Below are positions 7,675-18,037 of a stretch of DNA of 64,000 nucleotides, piece by piece. Made by a program: the position numbers and the translations under genes. Below the pieces are notes generated by a model, which saw nothing but the letters and a program-made list of their open reading frames with translations, was not told the DNA's origin and did not search any database. The DNA lies in NCBI RefSeq assembly GCF_000483485.1, contig NZ_KI519609.1, positions 1,827,460 through 1,891,459 of the forward strand, in the 5' to 3' direction. Every line of letters begins with the position of its first letter. Within the stretch, counting starts at the first letter, position 1. Source of the stretch: Thiomicrorhabdus chilensis DSM 12352 (GTDB lineage Bacteria > Pseudomonadota > Gammaproteobacteria > Thiomicrospirales > Thiomicrospiraceae).

Positions 7675-7965
7675 TTACTTTGAAAATTCACCCTCTTCCA
7701 GCTTCTGTTTTGATTTCGTTTTTGCAAAGCCCGCCCCTTTTTTGGTTTTGGCTTTTAATTGCAGCGCCTCAACAATTTCAACATAATCCAGACCAGCCTG
7801 ATGCATACTGACAAAACAGACTACGATTACGGCAATCGTATTCGGAACCTCACCTTTTTTCTTGTAGGACTGCAGGTTCTTTTCACTTACTTTAATCAAC
7901 TTGCTGAACTTCGGTAACGAGATACCCGCATCCAGCAAGTGTTTTTTGAACTCAATAAACGTCAT
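7675..7965 (-). CDS. small HTH (XRE-like) DNA-binding protein
   Basis: About 96 residues from the ATG at 7965, which follows AAGGA with 7-base spacing; an upstream ATG at 7992 overlaps a TATAAT (7991-7996, minus strand) that looks like this gene's own -10, so the shorter start is preferred. MTFIEFKKHLLDAGISLPKFSKLIKVSEKNLQSYKKKGEVPN reads as a helix-turn-helix of the phage-repressor type (helix 2 LPKFSKLIK, turn, helix 3 EKNLQSYKKKG). The C-terminal tail is very basic (KAKTKKGAGFAKTKSKQK). It is divergent from the histone-like gene at 8120, with palindromic sites in between, so it is a candidate regulator of that promoter and of itself. Confidence 0.65.
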   Translation of the reverse strand: MTFIEFKKHLLDAGISLPKFSKLIKVSEKNLQSYKKKGEVPNTIAVIVVCFVSMHQAGLDYVEIVEALQLKAKTKKGAGFAKTKSKQKLEEGEFSK

Positions 7966-8045
7966 AGCCTTTTCCTTATCCGATTTAAGCATTATATCCC
8001 CTGAACCAAAGTCAAACTTGCATTCCTAACACCAATTCATTACCA

Positions 8046-8088
8046 TTAGTAATAATTTATTACTAAATAAGATAATATTCAGTAATAA
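8046..8088. promoter_or_regulatory. 21-bp palindromic operator-like site plus a third half-site
   Basis: TTAGTAATAA-T-TTATTACTAA at 8046-8066 is a perfect 10-1-10 palindrome. The half-site AGTAATAA occurs again at 8081-8088, so three half-sites lie in 43 bases, between the divergent HTH gene and the H1-like gene. A GATAAT (8071-8076) between them is a plausible -10 for the plus-strand gene, which would put the palindrome over its -35 region: a layout typical of repression. The binding protein is inferred, not shown. Confidence 0.55.
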
Positions 8089-8119
8089 ATTACCCACTCA
8101 TTTCAAAGGAACAAAAAAA

Positions 8120-8320
8120 ATGGCAAAAGCAATTAAGAAAAAATCAGTCAAAAAATCAGCTACCAAAGCCACCATGAAGTTGGTTGCCAAAAAAGACCTG
8201 AAAAAGAAAGACGCTAAGTCTGTCATCAACAAAGCCAGCAAGAAAGTGATTAAAAAAGGCTTTTCAAATAAGAAGAAAATGAAAGCCGCCGTCAAAAAAG
8301 CGGTCAAGAAAGCGGCCTAA
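8120..8320 (+). CDS. lysine-rich histone H1-like protein
   Basis: 66 residues made almost entirely of Lys, Ala, Val and Ser in repeats of the KKAVKKA and KKSVKKSATKA kind, with no aromatic residue except one Phe and no acidic patch. This is the composition of bacterial H1-like nucleoid proteins (as in chlamydial Hc and AlgP C-terminal tails), which bind DNA without sequence specificity. It has its own strong AAAGGA site, a palindromic control region upstream and a terminator downstream, so it is an independent transcription unit. Codon use follows the A-rich composition of lysine. The low-complexity sequence makes homology hard to judge; a ribosome-associated role is also possible. Confidence 0.7.
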   Translation: MAKAIKKKSVKKSATKATMKLVAKKDLKKKDAKSVINKASKKVIKKGFSNKKKMKAAVKKAVKKAA

Positions 8321-8350
8321 CCCCAGATTAGCCCGGTAATCCCCCCATTT

Positions 8351-8376
8351 AAAGCCAGCAAGATGCTGGCTTTTTT
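8351..8376 (+). terminator. terminator of the H1-like gene
   Basis: A 10-bp perfect stem AAAGCCAGCA / TGCTGGCTTT with loop AGA and a following T-run, 30 bases after the stop codon. Confidence 0.9.
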
Positions 8377-8425
8377 ATGCTAGATCCCCAGGTGTTGACA
8401 CAGGCAGACCAGGCCTGTTCAGATT

Positions 8426-9175
8426 TTATGCCGTTTTTTTCAAATCGGCCTCCAGGGCCTTACGCTCATCAATCCATGCCTTTTGCTCAAAATCTACGTT
8501 CATACAGTTATAACAATGCTCTTTAAAAAGACCCATTTTTACCAGCAACCAGTGGAGTTTGCAGCCTAAACAAAGCCCAAATACCGCTTCTAACCACATG
8601 AATACAAAACATACCCCCACCAGCATTGGAATAAAATCAGGCATCCAATTCCGATCAGTTGGCAAGAGTTCCATGAAAAACACGTTATTTATGAAACGTG
8701 CGACACTGTCTGGATTAAAAAACATCAGGCAGGAGACAATTAATGTTGCGCCAATCAACCAAGCAAAACGTTTAGGCTTTAAAGGCTCCCATTTAGGGCG
8801 AATATTGCGTGTTAAAAAGGTGGCAAGATGAACGCTGGGCGAAAGATAAGCGGTTTTAACAAACATTCCCGCCAGCATTTCAAACAGGCCATATAACAGC
8901 ACTAAACTGGGAAGGGTGTACTCAAAGGCGGTGCGATGGGCCTGTACGTTAAAAATGGTGCGCCACTCTTCGGTCATATCAAACGTCTCTTCCACAAATG
9001 TGTTGGGTAATACCGTCCAAGTTGGCGCCAATACGGTTGTGAACAGCACAATCACCATATAAATGGGCAATATCAACATGAGACCCGCACGCATTTGTAC
9101 TGCATATTTATTAATAAAAACAATCTCTTCGGATTGATTCCTAAACCACAAATGCTTTAAATGATAACGCAACAT
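8426..9175 (-). CDS. DUF4395-like integral membrane protein
   Basis: 249 residues with about four or five membrane segments (near residues 30-50, 85-105, 140-158, 185-212). The last membrane segment ends LEAVFGLCLGCKLHWLL, the hallmark of DUF4395 proteins, where a G-x-C-x-G-C pair sits at the membrane edge; a second Cys pair, CYNC, follows about 20 residues on, so a metal or redox site with four cysteines is conceivable. The family has no known function. A weak palindrome, AACCCTA / TAGGGTT, lies 82-103 bases upstream of the start. It is transcribed alone, towards the H1-like gene, whose terminator and a CAGGCCTG copy lie between them. Confidence 0.7.
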   Translation of the reverse strand: MLRYHLKHLWFRNQSEEIVFINKYAVQMRAGLMLILPIYMVIVLFTTVLAPTWTVLPNTFVEETFDMTEEWRTIFNVQAHRTAFEYTLPSLVLLYGLFEMLAGMFVKTAYLSPSVHLATFLTRNIRPKWEPLKPKRFAWLIGATLIVSCLMFFNPDSVARFINNVFFMELLPTDRNWMPDFIPMLVGVCFVFMWLEAVFGLCLGCKLHWLLVKMGLFKEHCYNCMNVDFEQKAWIDERKALEADLKKTA

Positions 9176-9356
9176 TACATCTATCCTCCGTCAAAATTTT
9201 TATTTAATAAAACACTTTTAGCTTAAGAAGTGTAGTGAACATTATCAATTAGTGTAAACCCTAAAAAAACCTAGGGTTATGACAAACCAGAATAAAATAA
9301 GTGTAATTTTAGATAAAAAATAGAGAATACGGCGAATGTCACTCACCTTTTAAACG

Positions 9357-9380
9357 CAAAAGCCAGCAAAAGCTGGCTTT
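9357..9380 (-). terminator. terminator of the OFA transporter gene
   Basis: A 9-bp perfect stem AAAGCCAGC / GCTGGCTTT with an AAAA loop (TTTT on the minus strand), followed on the minus strand by TTGCGTTT. It lies 60 bases after the transporter stop at 9440, with a CAGGCCTG copy in between. Confidence 0.8.
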
Positions 9381-9439
9381 GATGCGATCTCTTAAACGAT
9401 TGTTTTGTAAGTGAACAGGCCTGCTCTTTTAGACTACTA

Positions 9440-10684
9440 TTACTGAGCAAGATTCTGTTTTTTTCGAATCGTATTAATATTAATGAGCATGGCAATGGAG
9501 ATCACCAAGGCCACAACAAAGAACCCGGAAAACACATACAGAGTTTCCGCATAAGAGCCGGTTGCATCTTTAACCATCGAAATAATCAGCGGCCCTACCA
9601 GGCCTGCTGCGGCCCAAGCGGTTAATATATAACCATGAATCGCGCCCAATTCTTTGGTTCCGAAAATATCTCCAATGTAGGCTGGAATCGACGCAAAGCC
9701 GCCTCCATAACAAGACATGATGAAATATAAAACAAATTGAAAAAGGATAATCTCGGCAATGGATGGCAAAGCGTAAAACGCAACGGCCTGGGTGGCAAAG
9801 AAAATAATATAGACAACGGGTCTGGTTAAATAATCAGATAACGACGCCCAGAAGATTCGGCCCGCACCGTTGAAAATCCCCATCAAACCGACGGCCGCCG
9901 CGGCCACCAACGCGGATACACCCAACACCTCTTGCAATAATGGTGATGCCACACCAATAATCGCAATACCGCAGGTGACGTTAATAAACAACATCAACCA
10001 CAATCCATAGAACCGCGGAGTTTTGACGGCTTCATGAACCCCCAACATAGCCAGATCTTGTTTAATTGTCTTATGGCCGGACTCAACCTTTTTCTTGAAG
10101 CCTTCGGGCATATACCCCTCTTCCGGTTTTTCTAAATAAAGTGCCGAGGCGAACATAATGACGAAGTAAGTCACCCCCAAGACAATGAAGGTTGAAGCAA
10201 CGCCAATTTCTGAAATTAAGACTTTGATGGTTGGCCCCCATACGGCAGAGGCAAAACCAAAACCCATGATCGCCAGTCCCGTCGCCAAACCCCTTTTATC
10301 AGGGAACCACTTAACCAAGGTGGATACTGGAGCGATATAACCAATCCCCAGGCCACAGCCACCCAATACGCCATAAAAGAAGTATAGAAGCATTTTGGAT
10401 TCCATTAAGATGGCCAGACCCGAACCTATCGTACCTAAACCGAATAACACCGCGGCAATAATCGCGGATACTTTCGGGCCATTCTTCTCAACGAACTTAC
10501 CCATTAAAGCGGCGGACAAACCCAAAAAGAAAATCGCGATACTGAAGGCGATCGTCACATCGGTCAAGGTCCAATTCATCTCTTCTTTAATCGGATTAAC
10601 GTACACGCTCCACGCATAAACAGAACCGATACAAATATGAACCCCAACCGCAGCTAAGGCCATCAACCACCTATTTTTTCCCAT
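9440..10684 (-). CDS. major facilitator superfamily transporter, oxalate/formate antiporter-like (OFA)
   Basis: 414 residues from the ATG at 10684, which has GGAGGGG six bases upstream; an earlier in-frame TTG is the start of that same ribosome site. Twelve membrane segments are visible. The opening KNRWLMALAAVGVHICIGSVYAWSVYVNP is the OFA-family signature, and the loop between helices 2 and 3 (GKFVEKNGPK) is the usual MFS G-x-x-x-D/E-R-x-G-x-K-region variant. Relatives exchange oxalate, formate or other small carboxylates; the substrate here is unknown. It stands alone, with its own terminator. In an autotroph, export of overflow organic acids is one reading. Confidence 0.8.
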   Translation of the reverse strand: MGKNRWLMALAAVGVHICIGSVYAWSVYVNPIKEEMNWTLTDVTIAFSIAIFFLGLSAALMGKFVEKNGPKVSAIIAAVLFGLGTIGSGLAILMESKMLLYFFYGVLGGCGLGIGYIAPVSTLVKWFPDKRGLATGLAIMGFGFASAVWGPTIKVLISEIGVASTFIVLGVTYFVIMFASALYLEKPEEGYMPEGFKKKVESGHKTIKQDLAMLGVHEAVKTPRFYGLWLMLFINVTCGIAIIGVASPLLQEVLGVSALVAAAAVGLMGIFNGAGRIFWASLSDYLTRPVVYIIFFATQAVAFYALPSIAEIILFQFVLYFIMSCYGGGFASIPAYIGDIFGTKELGAIHGYILTAWAAAGLVGPLIISMVKDATGSYAETLYVFSGFFVVALVISIAMLININTIRKKQNLAQ

Positions 10685-10860
10685 ATAAAACCCCTCCAAT
10701 AATTTATCGCAAACTCTTTAATATTAACTCAAGCCAATATCGTGGAAAACCGGCGGCGTGTCTATATATAAGACCCACTATCAGAACCAAAGATTCTTAC
10801 ACCCTTATAAAAAATCACAATCCACCCCAATCAACTCTAAAAATGCTCTGTCCAAAACCA

Positions 10861-10890
10861 AAAAAGCCGAGTCATTTCTGACTCGGCTTT
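10861..10890. terminator. bidirectional terminator downstream of ilvC
   Basis: A 12-bp perfect stem AAAGCCGAGTCA / TGACTCGGCTTT (10863-10874 and 10879-10890) with loop TTTC. The minus strand continues into TTTTTGGTTTTGG, so it ends the ilvC transcript. The whole 325-base gap 10685-11009 contains no convincing gene: besides this hairpin it holds a 113-bp palindrome and the transporter's promoter region. Confidence 0.8.
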
Positions 10891-10900
10891 CTAACAACGT

Positions 10901-12026
<1,126 letters not shown>

Positions 12027-12152
12027 TTATCTATTCCTATCTTTATTTTTTGAATTCTTAATGATTGACGACTGAGAAGACCTATCCGATCTTTTGGTTT
12101 CAGCCGTCAAATTAACCACTTAAATTAATTGTGGGAATTATCTACAAACCCG

Positions 12153-12644
12153 TTACAGGTGTAAACACTTTTCTCCACGCATCACGCCAACAGTACCGGA
12201 ACGCACGGTTTCCAAAATAAGGCCCGGATCCAACGCGTCGATAAACGCATCCAGCTTCTTACTTTCTCCCACCATCTGCACAGTATAGGTGCTTGCGGTA
12301 ACATCAATGATGTCACCGCGGAAGATATCCGCCAAACGCTTATACTCTTCACGCGCCTCACCGATGGCATTGAGTTTGATTAACATGAGTTCACGCTCAA
12401 TATGCGCGCCTTCGGTTAAATCCAATACCTTAACCACATCAATCAGACGATTCAGGTGTTTGACGATCTGCTCGATCTGTTGCTCGGTACCACTGGTGAC
12501 CAAGGTCAGGCGAGACAAGGATTCATCTTCAGTCGGCGCGACCGTTAAGGCATGAATGTTATAGCCTCTGGCAGAGAACAATCCCGACACACGCGACAAG
12601 GCACCCGATTCATTTTCTATTAACATTGAAATTACATGTTTCAT
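12153..12644 (-). CDS. ilvN: acetolactate synthase small regulatory subunit
   Basis: 163 residues. The N-terminal ACT domain opens MKHVISMLIENESGALSRVSGLFSARGYNI, with the N-E-S-G-A-L-S-R-V loop that binds valine in the IlvH type, and a C-terminal domain (about 80-163) follows. It stabilises the large subunit and gives feedback inhibition. Length and motifs match the valine-sensitive IlvH class rather than the shorter IlvN or IlvM. It lies 10 bases after ilvB, so the two are co-translated. Confidence 0.95.
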   Translation of the reverse strand: MKHVISMLIENESGALSRVSGLFSARGYNIHALTVAPTEDESLSRLTLVTSGTEQQIEQIVKHLNRLIDVVKVLDLTEGAHIERELMLIKLNAIGEAREEYKRLADIFRGDIIDVTASTYTVQMVGESKKLDAFIDALDPGLILETVRSGTVGVMRGEKCLHL

Positions 12645-12654
12645 CGAGACACCC

Positions 12655-14358
12655 CTACACCAAAATCATTTCGTTCAAGCCTGCACCGGCCGGAATCATC
12701 GGATAGACGTTTTCCTGCTGATCGGTAATGATATCGATAAACACGAAACGATCTTTATTTTTGTCCGAAAACGCTTCTTCCAACTGAGCCTTCATGGTTT
12801 TAGGGTCTTCGATACGCATGCCAACGTGACCATAGGATTCCGCCAACTTCACAAAGTCTGGCAAAGACTCCATGTAAGACATGGAATAACGACGCTCATA
12901 GAAGAACTCCTGCCACTGACGAACCATGCCCAAGAAACCATTGTTCAGACAGACCACCTTAACCGGCAACCCATACTGCAGACAGGTCGAAAGTTCCTGA
13001 ATGTTCATCTGGATTGAACCTTCACCGGTCACGCAGATAACGGTGGCATCCGGGAAGGCCATTTGCGCCCCCATGGCTGCCGGCAAACCGAAGCCCATGG
13101 TGCCTAAGCCGCCTGAATTGATCCAGCGACGTGGCTTGTCAAACGGATAGTACTGCGCGGCAAACATCTGGTGTTGCCCGACATCGGAAGCCACATAAGC
13201 GTCACCATTAGTGACTTCCCATACTGCTTCCATCGCCGCCTGAGGCTTGATTTTTGAACCTGCGGTATCGTAACGCAGACATTTGGTGGCACGCCACTGT
13301 TCAATCTGTTGCCACCACTCCGCCAAGGCTTCTTCGTCAACCTTCTGCTTGGTCTTGTCCAAAATAGCATTCATTTCGGTCAACACTTGCTTAACCGGTC
13401 CGACGATCGGAATGTCGACGATCACGTTTTTAGAAATCGACGCAGGGTCGATGTCGACATGAACAATTTTTGCATCCGGGCAGAACTTTTCCAAATTACC
13501 GGTCACACGATCGTCAAAACGCGCACCGATGGCAATAATCACATCACTATGATGCATCGATAAGTTCGCTTCATAGGTTCCGTGCATGCCCAGCATGCCT
13601 ACCGACTGTTTGTCGGAAGCCGGAAATGCCCCCAAGCCCATCAAGGTCTGGGTAATCGGAAATCCTAACTTATGCGTCAACTTGATTAATTCCTCAGAAG
13701 CGTCACCCAAGATTACACCGCCACCGGTGTATAAAATAGGTCGCTTAGCGGAAAGCATCATTTCCACAGCTTTTTTAATTTGTCCACTATGGCCCTTAGT
13801 TACAGGTAAATAGGAGCGCATCTCAACTTCTTGTGGATAAACATAGGTGCTTTTGGCGTTTTGGATATCTTTTGGAATGTCGATCACAACTGGGCCTGGT
13901 CGGCCCGTTGTTGCCAAATAAAACGCTTTTTTGAGCGTACTGGCAAGCTCATCAACACTCTTGACCAAGAAGTTGTGTTTTACGATTGGTCTTGTAATCC
14001 CTACGGTATCAATCTCCTGGAATGCATCCAAGCCGATCAGTGCGGTTGGCACCTGACCGGTAATGCATACCATCGGAATCGAATCCATATAGGCGGTTGC
14101 GATTCCGGTCACGGCATTGGTTGCACCGGGACCCGACGTTACAAGCACCACTCCTGGTTTACCTGTAGAGCGCGCATAGCCGTCTGCAGCATGCACTGCA
14201 GCCTGTTCGTGACGCACCAAAATATGGCTTAATTTTTTAGCGTCCGTATCCAGGGCATCGTAGATAGGCAAAACTGCTCCACCCGGATACCCCCATATAT
14301 GCTCTACTCCCTCGTCCTCGAGATAATTTACGAGGATCTGGGCACCAGTCATTTCCAC
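12655..14358 (-). CDS. ilvB: acetolactate synthase large subunit
   Basis: 567 residues. A ThDP- and FAD-dependent enzyme making acetolactate from two pyruvates, or acetohydroxybutyrate with 2-oxobutyrate. The chosen start is a GTG at 14358, nine bases after GGAGG; this gives MEMTGAQIL, matching the family's usual M-E-x-x-G-A start, whereas an ATG six bases further on is slightly too far from the site and the upstream frame to 14418 has none. Motifs: catalytic Glu in [24 protein letters not shown]; and the ThDP motif beginning CVTGEGS and ending in [13 protein letters not shown]. Three domains are complete. A TATAAT on the minus strand at 14493-14498 may be the -10 of the ilvBNC operon. No leader peptide frame was found upstream. 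Confidence 0.95.
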   Translation of the reverse strand: MEMTGAQILVNYLEDEGVEHIWGYPGGAVLPIYDALDTDAKKLSHILVRHEQAAVHAADGYARSTGKPGVVLVTSGPGATNAVTGIATAYMDSIPMVCITGQVPTALIGLDAFQEIDTVGITRPIVKHNFLVKSVDELASTLKKAFYLATTGRPGPVVIDIPKDIQNAKSTYVYPQEVEMRSYLPVTKGHSGQIKKAVEMMLSAKRPILYTGGGVILGDASEELIKLTHKLGFPITQTLMGLGAFPASDKQSVGMLGMHGTYEANLSMHHSDVIIAIGARFDDRVTGNLEKFCPDAKIVHVDIDPASISKNVIVDIPIVGPVKQVLTEMNAILDKTKQKVDEEALAEWWQQIEQWRATKCLRYDTAGSKIKPQAAMEAVWEVTNGDAYVASDVGQHQMFAAQYYPFDKPRRWINSGGLGTMGFGLPAAMGAQMAFPDATVICVTGEGSIQMNIQELSTCLQYGLPVKVVCLNNGFLGMVRQWQEFFYERRYSMSYMESLPDFVKLAESYGHVGMRIEDPKTMKAQLEEAFSDKNKDRFVFIDIITDQQENVYPMIPAGAGLNEMILV

Positions 14359-14492
14359 AACAATGGTCCTCCAAATAAAACTTAACAAACCCAACCCGAC
14401 AAAACCCTTTAAAAACAAAGGGAAAACGAATTGAATCGCAAGCTATAAACGTTTCAAATACCCGCCCAAGTTTGATGACGGGAAAAGGCGTA

Positions 14493-14498
14493 ATTATA
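14493..14498 (-). promoter_or_regulatory. possible -10 element for ilvBNC
   Basis: A perfect TATAAT on the minus strand, 135 bases before the ilvB start. The -35 region (TTCTAA-like) is poor. The rest of 14359-14628 holds small hairpins such as CCCTTT / AAAGGG at 14405-14422 but no ATG-initiated leader peptide. Confidence 0.35.
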
Positions 14499-14628
14499 TA
14501 AAATTTTGAGTTGCTTTAGAACTCTAAGGGGCGCTTTTTTAGACATTTTTGCCAAAATAAACCCCACGGAGCGACCCTAAAGAGAAACTTTACGAAAAAA
14601 GTAAAATTCCTACAGGCGAGATGGAAGG

Positions 14629-15177
14629 TTAAATTTCCGATTTGAATAGATGCTCACGATAATGTTTGAGTTCACCGATGGATTCCAAGATGTCGGCCAA
14701 CGCCAAGTGCGCGCCGCTTTTTTGATGCCCTTGATAAACTTTCGGTGCCCAGCGTCTCGCGAGCTCTTTCAAGGTGCTGACATCCAGATTACGGTAATGG
14801 AAAAAAGCCTCCAGAGCCGGCATCTGCTCGACCATGAAGCGTCGATCCTGACAGATGCTGTTGCCACACATCGGCGATTTTCCGGCAGGTACGTACTGTT
14901 TCAAAAAATCGAGGGTTTGCTGTTCGGCTTGTTGCATCGTGATGCCACTTTCCTGGACGCGTTTGGTCAAACCGGAATTCCCATGATGCGTGGTACACCA
15001 CTCATCCATCGAATCCAGATCAGTCTGTTCGGTTTGCACCGCAATGACCGGCCCCTCTGCCAAGATGTTCAATTCGCTGTCGGTCACGACTGTGGCGATT
15101 TCGATAATTCGATGAGTCTTGGGGTCCAAACCGGTCATTTCCAGATCAATCCAAATTAAATTTTTATCCGACTTCAT
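14629..15177 (-). CDS. orn: oligoribonuclease
   Basis: 182 residues from the ATG at 15177; an upstream GTG would add six residues, but the ATG gives the typical family length and follows GAGAAAG. It degrades 2-5-nucleotide RNAs and pGpG from the 3' end, finishing mRNA decay and cyclic-di-GMP turnover. DEDDh exonuclease motifs are all visible: [11 protein letters not shown] (Asp, Glu), [11 protein letters not shown] (Asp), and [14 protein letters not shown] (His, Asp). It is divergent from the M48 protease gene. The cyclic-di-GMP link is relevant because a GGDEF-EAL protein is encoded at 55 kb. Confidence 0.95.
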   Translation of the reverse strand: MKSDKNLIWIDLEMTGLDPKTHRIIEIATVVTDSELNILAEGPVIAVQTEQTDLDSMDEWCTTHHGNSGLTKRVQESGITMQQAEQQTLDFLKQYVPAGKSPMCGNSICQDRRFMVEQMPALEAFFHYRNLDVSTLKELARRWAPKVYQGHQKSGAHLALADILESIGELKHYREHLFKSEI

Positions 15178-15253
15178 AAATCTTTCTCTTTTCACTTACA
15201 ATATCGGCTATCTTAACCCATAAAAGACTCAACCAAAAACAAGAAAGGGAACC

Positions 15254-16534
15254 ATGAACTGGATTACGCAACTGTTTCTGACCGCCTTGATTTTAAACCT
15301 GCTGATTGAAGCCTGGCTAAACATCAAAAACCAATTTCACATTGGCAAACACCGTGACAAAGTCCCCGAGGAATTTGAGCAAGCGGTCACGCTAGAGGCT
15401 CATCAAAAGGCGGCCGATTACAGTCGAGCCAAACTTCAACTTGGTCGTTTTGGCCTGTTTTACGATGCGGCCATCCTGGTTTTCATGACGATTGGCGGCG
15501 GCTTTCAGGATCTCTACAATCTCTGGTTGAACACCCAACTCGACCCTATCTGGCGCGATACCGGTTTTCTGCTGTCGACCTTGTGGTTCCTGTCGTTATT
15601 GCACCTGCCATTTTCGATCATCAGCACGTTCAAAATCGAATCCGACTTTGGTTTCAACAAAACCACCGCCGGCAAGTTCATCAGCGACCTGGTCAAGCAA
15701 TGGTTACTGATGCTGGCTTTAGGCTTGCCGCTCATCTGGGTGATTCTATCAATCATGAACGCCTATTTTGAACAGGCCTGGTGGTTTTACACCTGGGTGG
15801 TGTGGATGGCTTTCCAATTGGTGATCATGTGGGCCTACCCAAAGTGGATTGCGCCAATTTTCAACAAATTCACCCCCCTAGAAGATGAGGCTATGCAAAC
15901 CCGCATCAATAACCTGCTGGAGCGCACCGGATTTGAATCAAACGGCATCTTCGTGATGGACGGCTCGTCGCGTTCAGGTCACGGCAACGCCTACTTTACC
16001 GGTTTCGGTAAAAACAAACGCATCGTCTTTTTTGACACTCTTTTAGAAAAGCTCTCACCAGAAGAAGTCGAGGCTGTGTTGGCTCACGAGCTTGGCCACT
16101 TCAAACACGGACACATCAAACAACGCCTGCTTGAAAGCACCCTGCTGAGTTTAGCCGGCTTGGCATTACTGGGCTGGCTGGCGCAACAGCCGGAATTTTA
16201 TGCGGGGCTTGGAATGGCCACGCAAACACCAGCCGCGGCACTGTTACTGTTTATGACTGCCGTGCCCACCCTGTTTTTCTTTTTAGGACCACTTAGCGCC
16301 ATCAAAAGCCGCAAACATGAATTTGAAGCCGATGCTTTCGCCGCTAAACACGTCGGAGCGCACCATTTGGTTTCGGCACTGCTTAAGATGTACCGTGACA
16401 ACGCCAGCACCCTGACTCCAGATCCAAATTATTCGGCCTATCATGACAGTCACCCGCCGGCTAAGATCCGCATCGACCACTTGAATTCATTACCCGTCAA
16501 CGCCCAAGAAGTTTCATTGGAGGTTAAAAAATGA
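15254..16534 (+). CDS. M48 family membrane zinc metalloprotease (Ste24-like)
   Basis: 426 residues. The N-terminal half has about five membrane segments; the zinc site HELGH lies at 278-282 and the third ligand is in the KHEFEADAFAAKHVG helix (E-x-x-x-D). This matches the eukaryotic CAAX-protease Ste24 type in length and layout rather than the shorter HtpX. Bacterial members are found between orn and rsgA in many gammaproteobacteria and are thought to take part in membrane protein quality control; no substrate is known. The start at 15254 follows AAGAAAGGGAACC. Its stop overlaps the next start (ATGA). Confidence 0.85.
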   Translation: MNWITQLFLTALILNLLIEAWLNIKNQFHIGKHRDKVPEEFEQAVTLEAHQKAADYSRAKLQLGRFGLFYDAAILVFMTIGGGFQDLYNLWLNTQLDPIWRDTGFLLSTLWFLSLLHLPFSIISTFKIESDFGFNKTTAGKFISDLVKQWLLMLALGLPLIWVILSIMNAYFEQAWWFYTWVVWMAFQLVIMWAYPKWIAPIFNKFTPLEDEAMQTRINNLLERTGFESNGIFVMDGSSRSGHGNAYFTGFGKNKRIVFFDTLLEKLSPEEVEAVLAHELGHFKHGHIKQRLLESTLLSLAGLALLGWLAQQPEFYAGLGMATQTPAAALLLFMTAVPTLFFFLGPLSAIKSRKHEFEADAFAAKHVGAHHLVSALLKMYRDNASTLTPDPNYSAYHDSHPPAKIRIDHLNSLPVNAQEVSLEVKK

Positions 16535-16884
16535 CAACGGCTAACAACGTAATCCACGAACTGGTGAACCAACATTGTGAAGAGATTCCTAAAGGCAGCA
16601 AAGCACTGATCATTCCCAGCATCGAAAGTAACCTAAGCCAATTACATGAATGGGAAGCCCCGCTTGATTATTCCAAAATCAGCAAGACTTACAGCTTTAA
16701 AAACTACCACCAGACCATTGCCTTTGTAAATGCCGTGACCTGGATTTCAAATCGAGAAGACCATCACCCCGAAGTCTGTTTTGGCTACAACCAATGCACC
16801 GTGACCCTGACGACACATAATGCCAAAGGGCTGACCATGAACGATATGATCATGGCCGCTAAAATCGACGCCTTGCTGGACTAA
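16531..16884 (+). CDS. phhB: 4a-hydroxytetrahydrobiopterin dehydratase-like protein
   Basis: 117 residues of the pterin-4a-carbinolamine dehydratase fold. The motif EDHHPEVCFGYNQCTVTLTTH carries the catalytic His-His-Pro, and LTMNDMIMAAKIDALL is the usual C-terminal helix. Known members recycle the pterin cofactor of aromatic amino acid hydroxylases or help assemble molybdopterin; no hydroxylase is nearby, so the real role is unclear. The ATG overlaps the M48 gene's stop by four bases and rsgA starts 10 bases downstream, which makes a three-gene operon. Confidence 0.88.
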   Translation: MTTANNVIHELVNQHCEEIPKGSKALIIPSIESNLSQLHEWEAPLDYSKISKTYSFKNYHQTIAFVNAVTWISNREDHHPEVCFGYNQCTVTLTTHNAKGLTMNDMIMAAKIDALLD

Positions 16885-16894
16885 CTGAATCCAT

Positions 16895-17941
16895 ATGGCC
16901 AAGCGCAAACTCACCACCCAACAAAAACGCCGCGTCAGTGGCAAACGCCAGAAATCATCTCTGGAACAGAATCGTGCCAGAGAGCTGGATGATAAAAGCC
17001 TGCTGGGTGAAGAACAGACAGGCCTGGTCATTACCAGTTTCGGTAAACGCGTGCTTGTTGAAGGTGAAGACGGTGAAAAGCATAACTGTGCCATACGCCA
17101 ACACCTAGGCAAACTGGTGGCCGGCGACCGCGTCATCTGGCAAAGCGATATGGAAGCCAACAGTGGTGTAGTGGTGAGTGTGTTACCACGTTCGCACGAA
17201 CTAAGCCGTCCGGGGTTTCGTGGTCAAACCCGCATGGTGGCCGCCAATATCGATTTTATCGGCGTGGTCACTCCAGTGGTACCGGGAATCCATCCCGATA
17301 TGATTGACCGCTATCTAGTGGCGGCCCAACAGCTTGACATTCCCGTTGTGATTATCATCAACAAAGTCGATTTATTGCAATCCGATGACGAATGGGAAGC
17401 CGTTGCCGAGCTGCTTGAACCTTATGATGAGATGGGAATTGAACTGGTGGCCGCGTCCTGCGTCTCACAGGAAGGCTTAAACGACCTAAGAGCGATCATG
17501 TCGAACAAAAACTCAGTTTTCGTCGGCCCTTCCGGTGCCGGAAAGTCGTCTCTGATCAACGCATTGATTCCCGATTTGGACATCCGCACCGGAGAGCTTT
17601 CAGACGCTTCCGGTTTAGGCAAGCACACCACAACCAACAGTATCTTGTACCATCTTCCAGAATCGACTCCCGGGCTGGACGACGGCGGGAATCTGATCGA
17701 CTCACCGGGCGTACGTCAATTCAGTCCCATGCCTTGCAGCCTGGCGGAATTGGAATCGATGTACCCTGATTTTGCACCGTTTCTTGGACAGTGTAAGTTC
17801 AATAACTGCACACACACGATCGAACCTCAATGCGCCATTAAAGCGGCGGTTGAAAACGGTGACATTGCCTATTCACGTTACCAAAGCTTCCAACGCCTTA
17901 GAGAGGAGTTTAAAGCGCAAATCCAGGCGGATTCCAACTAA
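16895..17941 (+). CDS. rsgA: ribosome small-subunit biogenesis GTPase
   Basis: 348 residues. RsgA (YjeQ) checks the maturing 30S subunit and releases RbfA. The tail of basic residues at the start is followed by an OB-fold domain (about 40-110), then a circularly permuted GTPase with G4 IINKVD before G1 GPSGAGKSSLINAL and G3 DSPGVRQF, as only this family has. The zinc finger C-x-x-x-x-C-x-H-x-x-x-x-x-x-C reads CKFNNCTHTIEPQC. It is next to orn on the other side of the M48 gene, a common neighbourhood. RBS is not strong; the start codon is 10 bases after phhB. Confidence 0.97.
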   Translation: MAKRKLTTQQKRRVSGKRQKSSLEQNRARELDDKSLLGEEQTGLVITSFGKRVLVEGEDGEKHNCAIRQHLGKLVAGDRVIWQSDMEANSGVVVSVLPRSHELSRPGFRGQTRMVAANIDFIGVVTPVVPGIHPDMIDRYLVAAQQLDIPVVIIINKVDLLQSDDEWEAVAELLEPYDEMGIELVAASCVSQEGLNDLRAIMSNKNSVFVGPSGAGKSSLINALIPDLDIRTGELSDASGLGKHTTTNSILYHLPESTPGLDDGGNLIDSPGVRQFSPMPCSLAELESMYPDFAPFLGQCKFNNCTHTIEPQCAIKAAVENGDIAYSRYQSFQRLREEFKAQIQADSN

Positions 17942-18037
17942 ATCGACTTGATTTAGGCCAAACACAAAATGAACAGGCCTGTCCCGAGCCGACAACATAA
18001 GCTGGAAAGGACTGATTCTCTGTTTTATTTCGACCCT

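Noticed and set aside
14359-14628. Leader peptide for attenuation of ilvBNC
   Set aside because: No ATG-started short frame rich in Ile, Val or Leu codons is present between the putative -10 and the ilvB start; only small hairpins.
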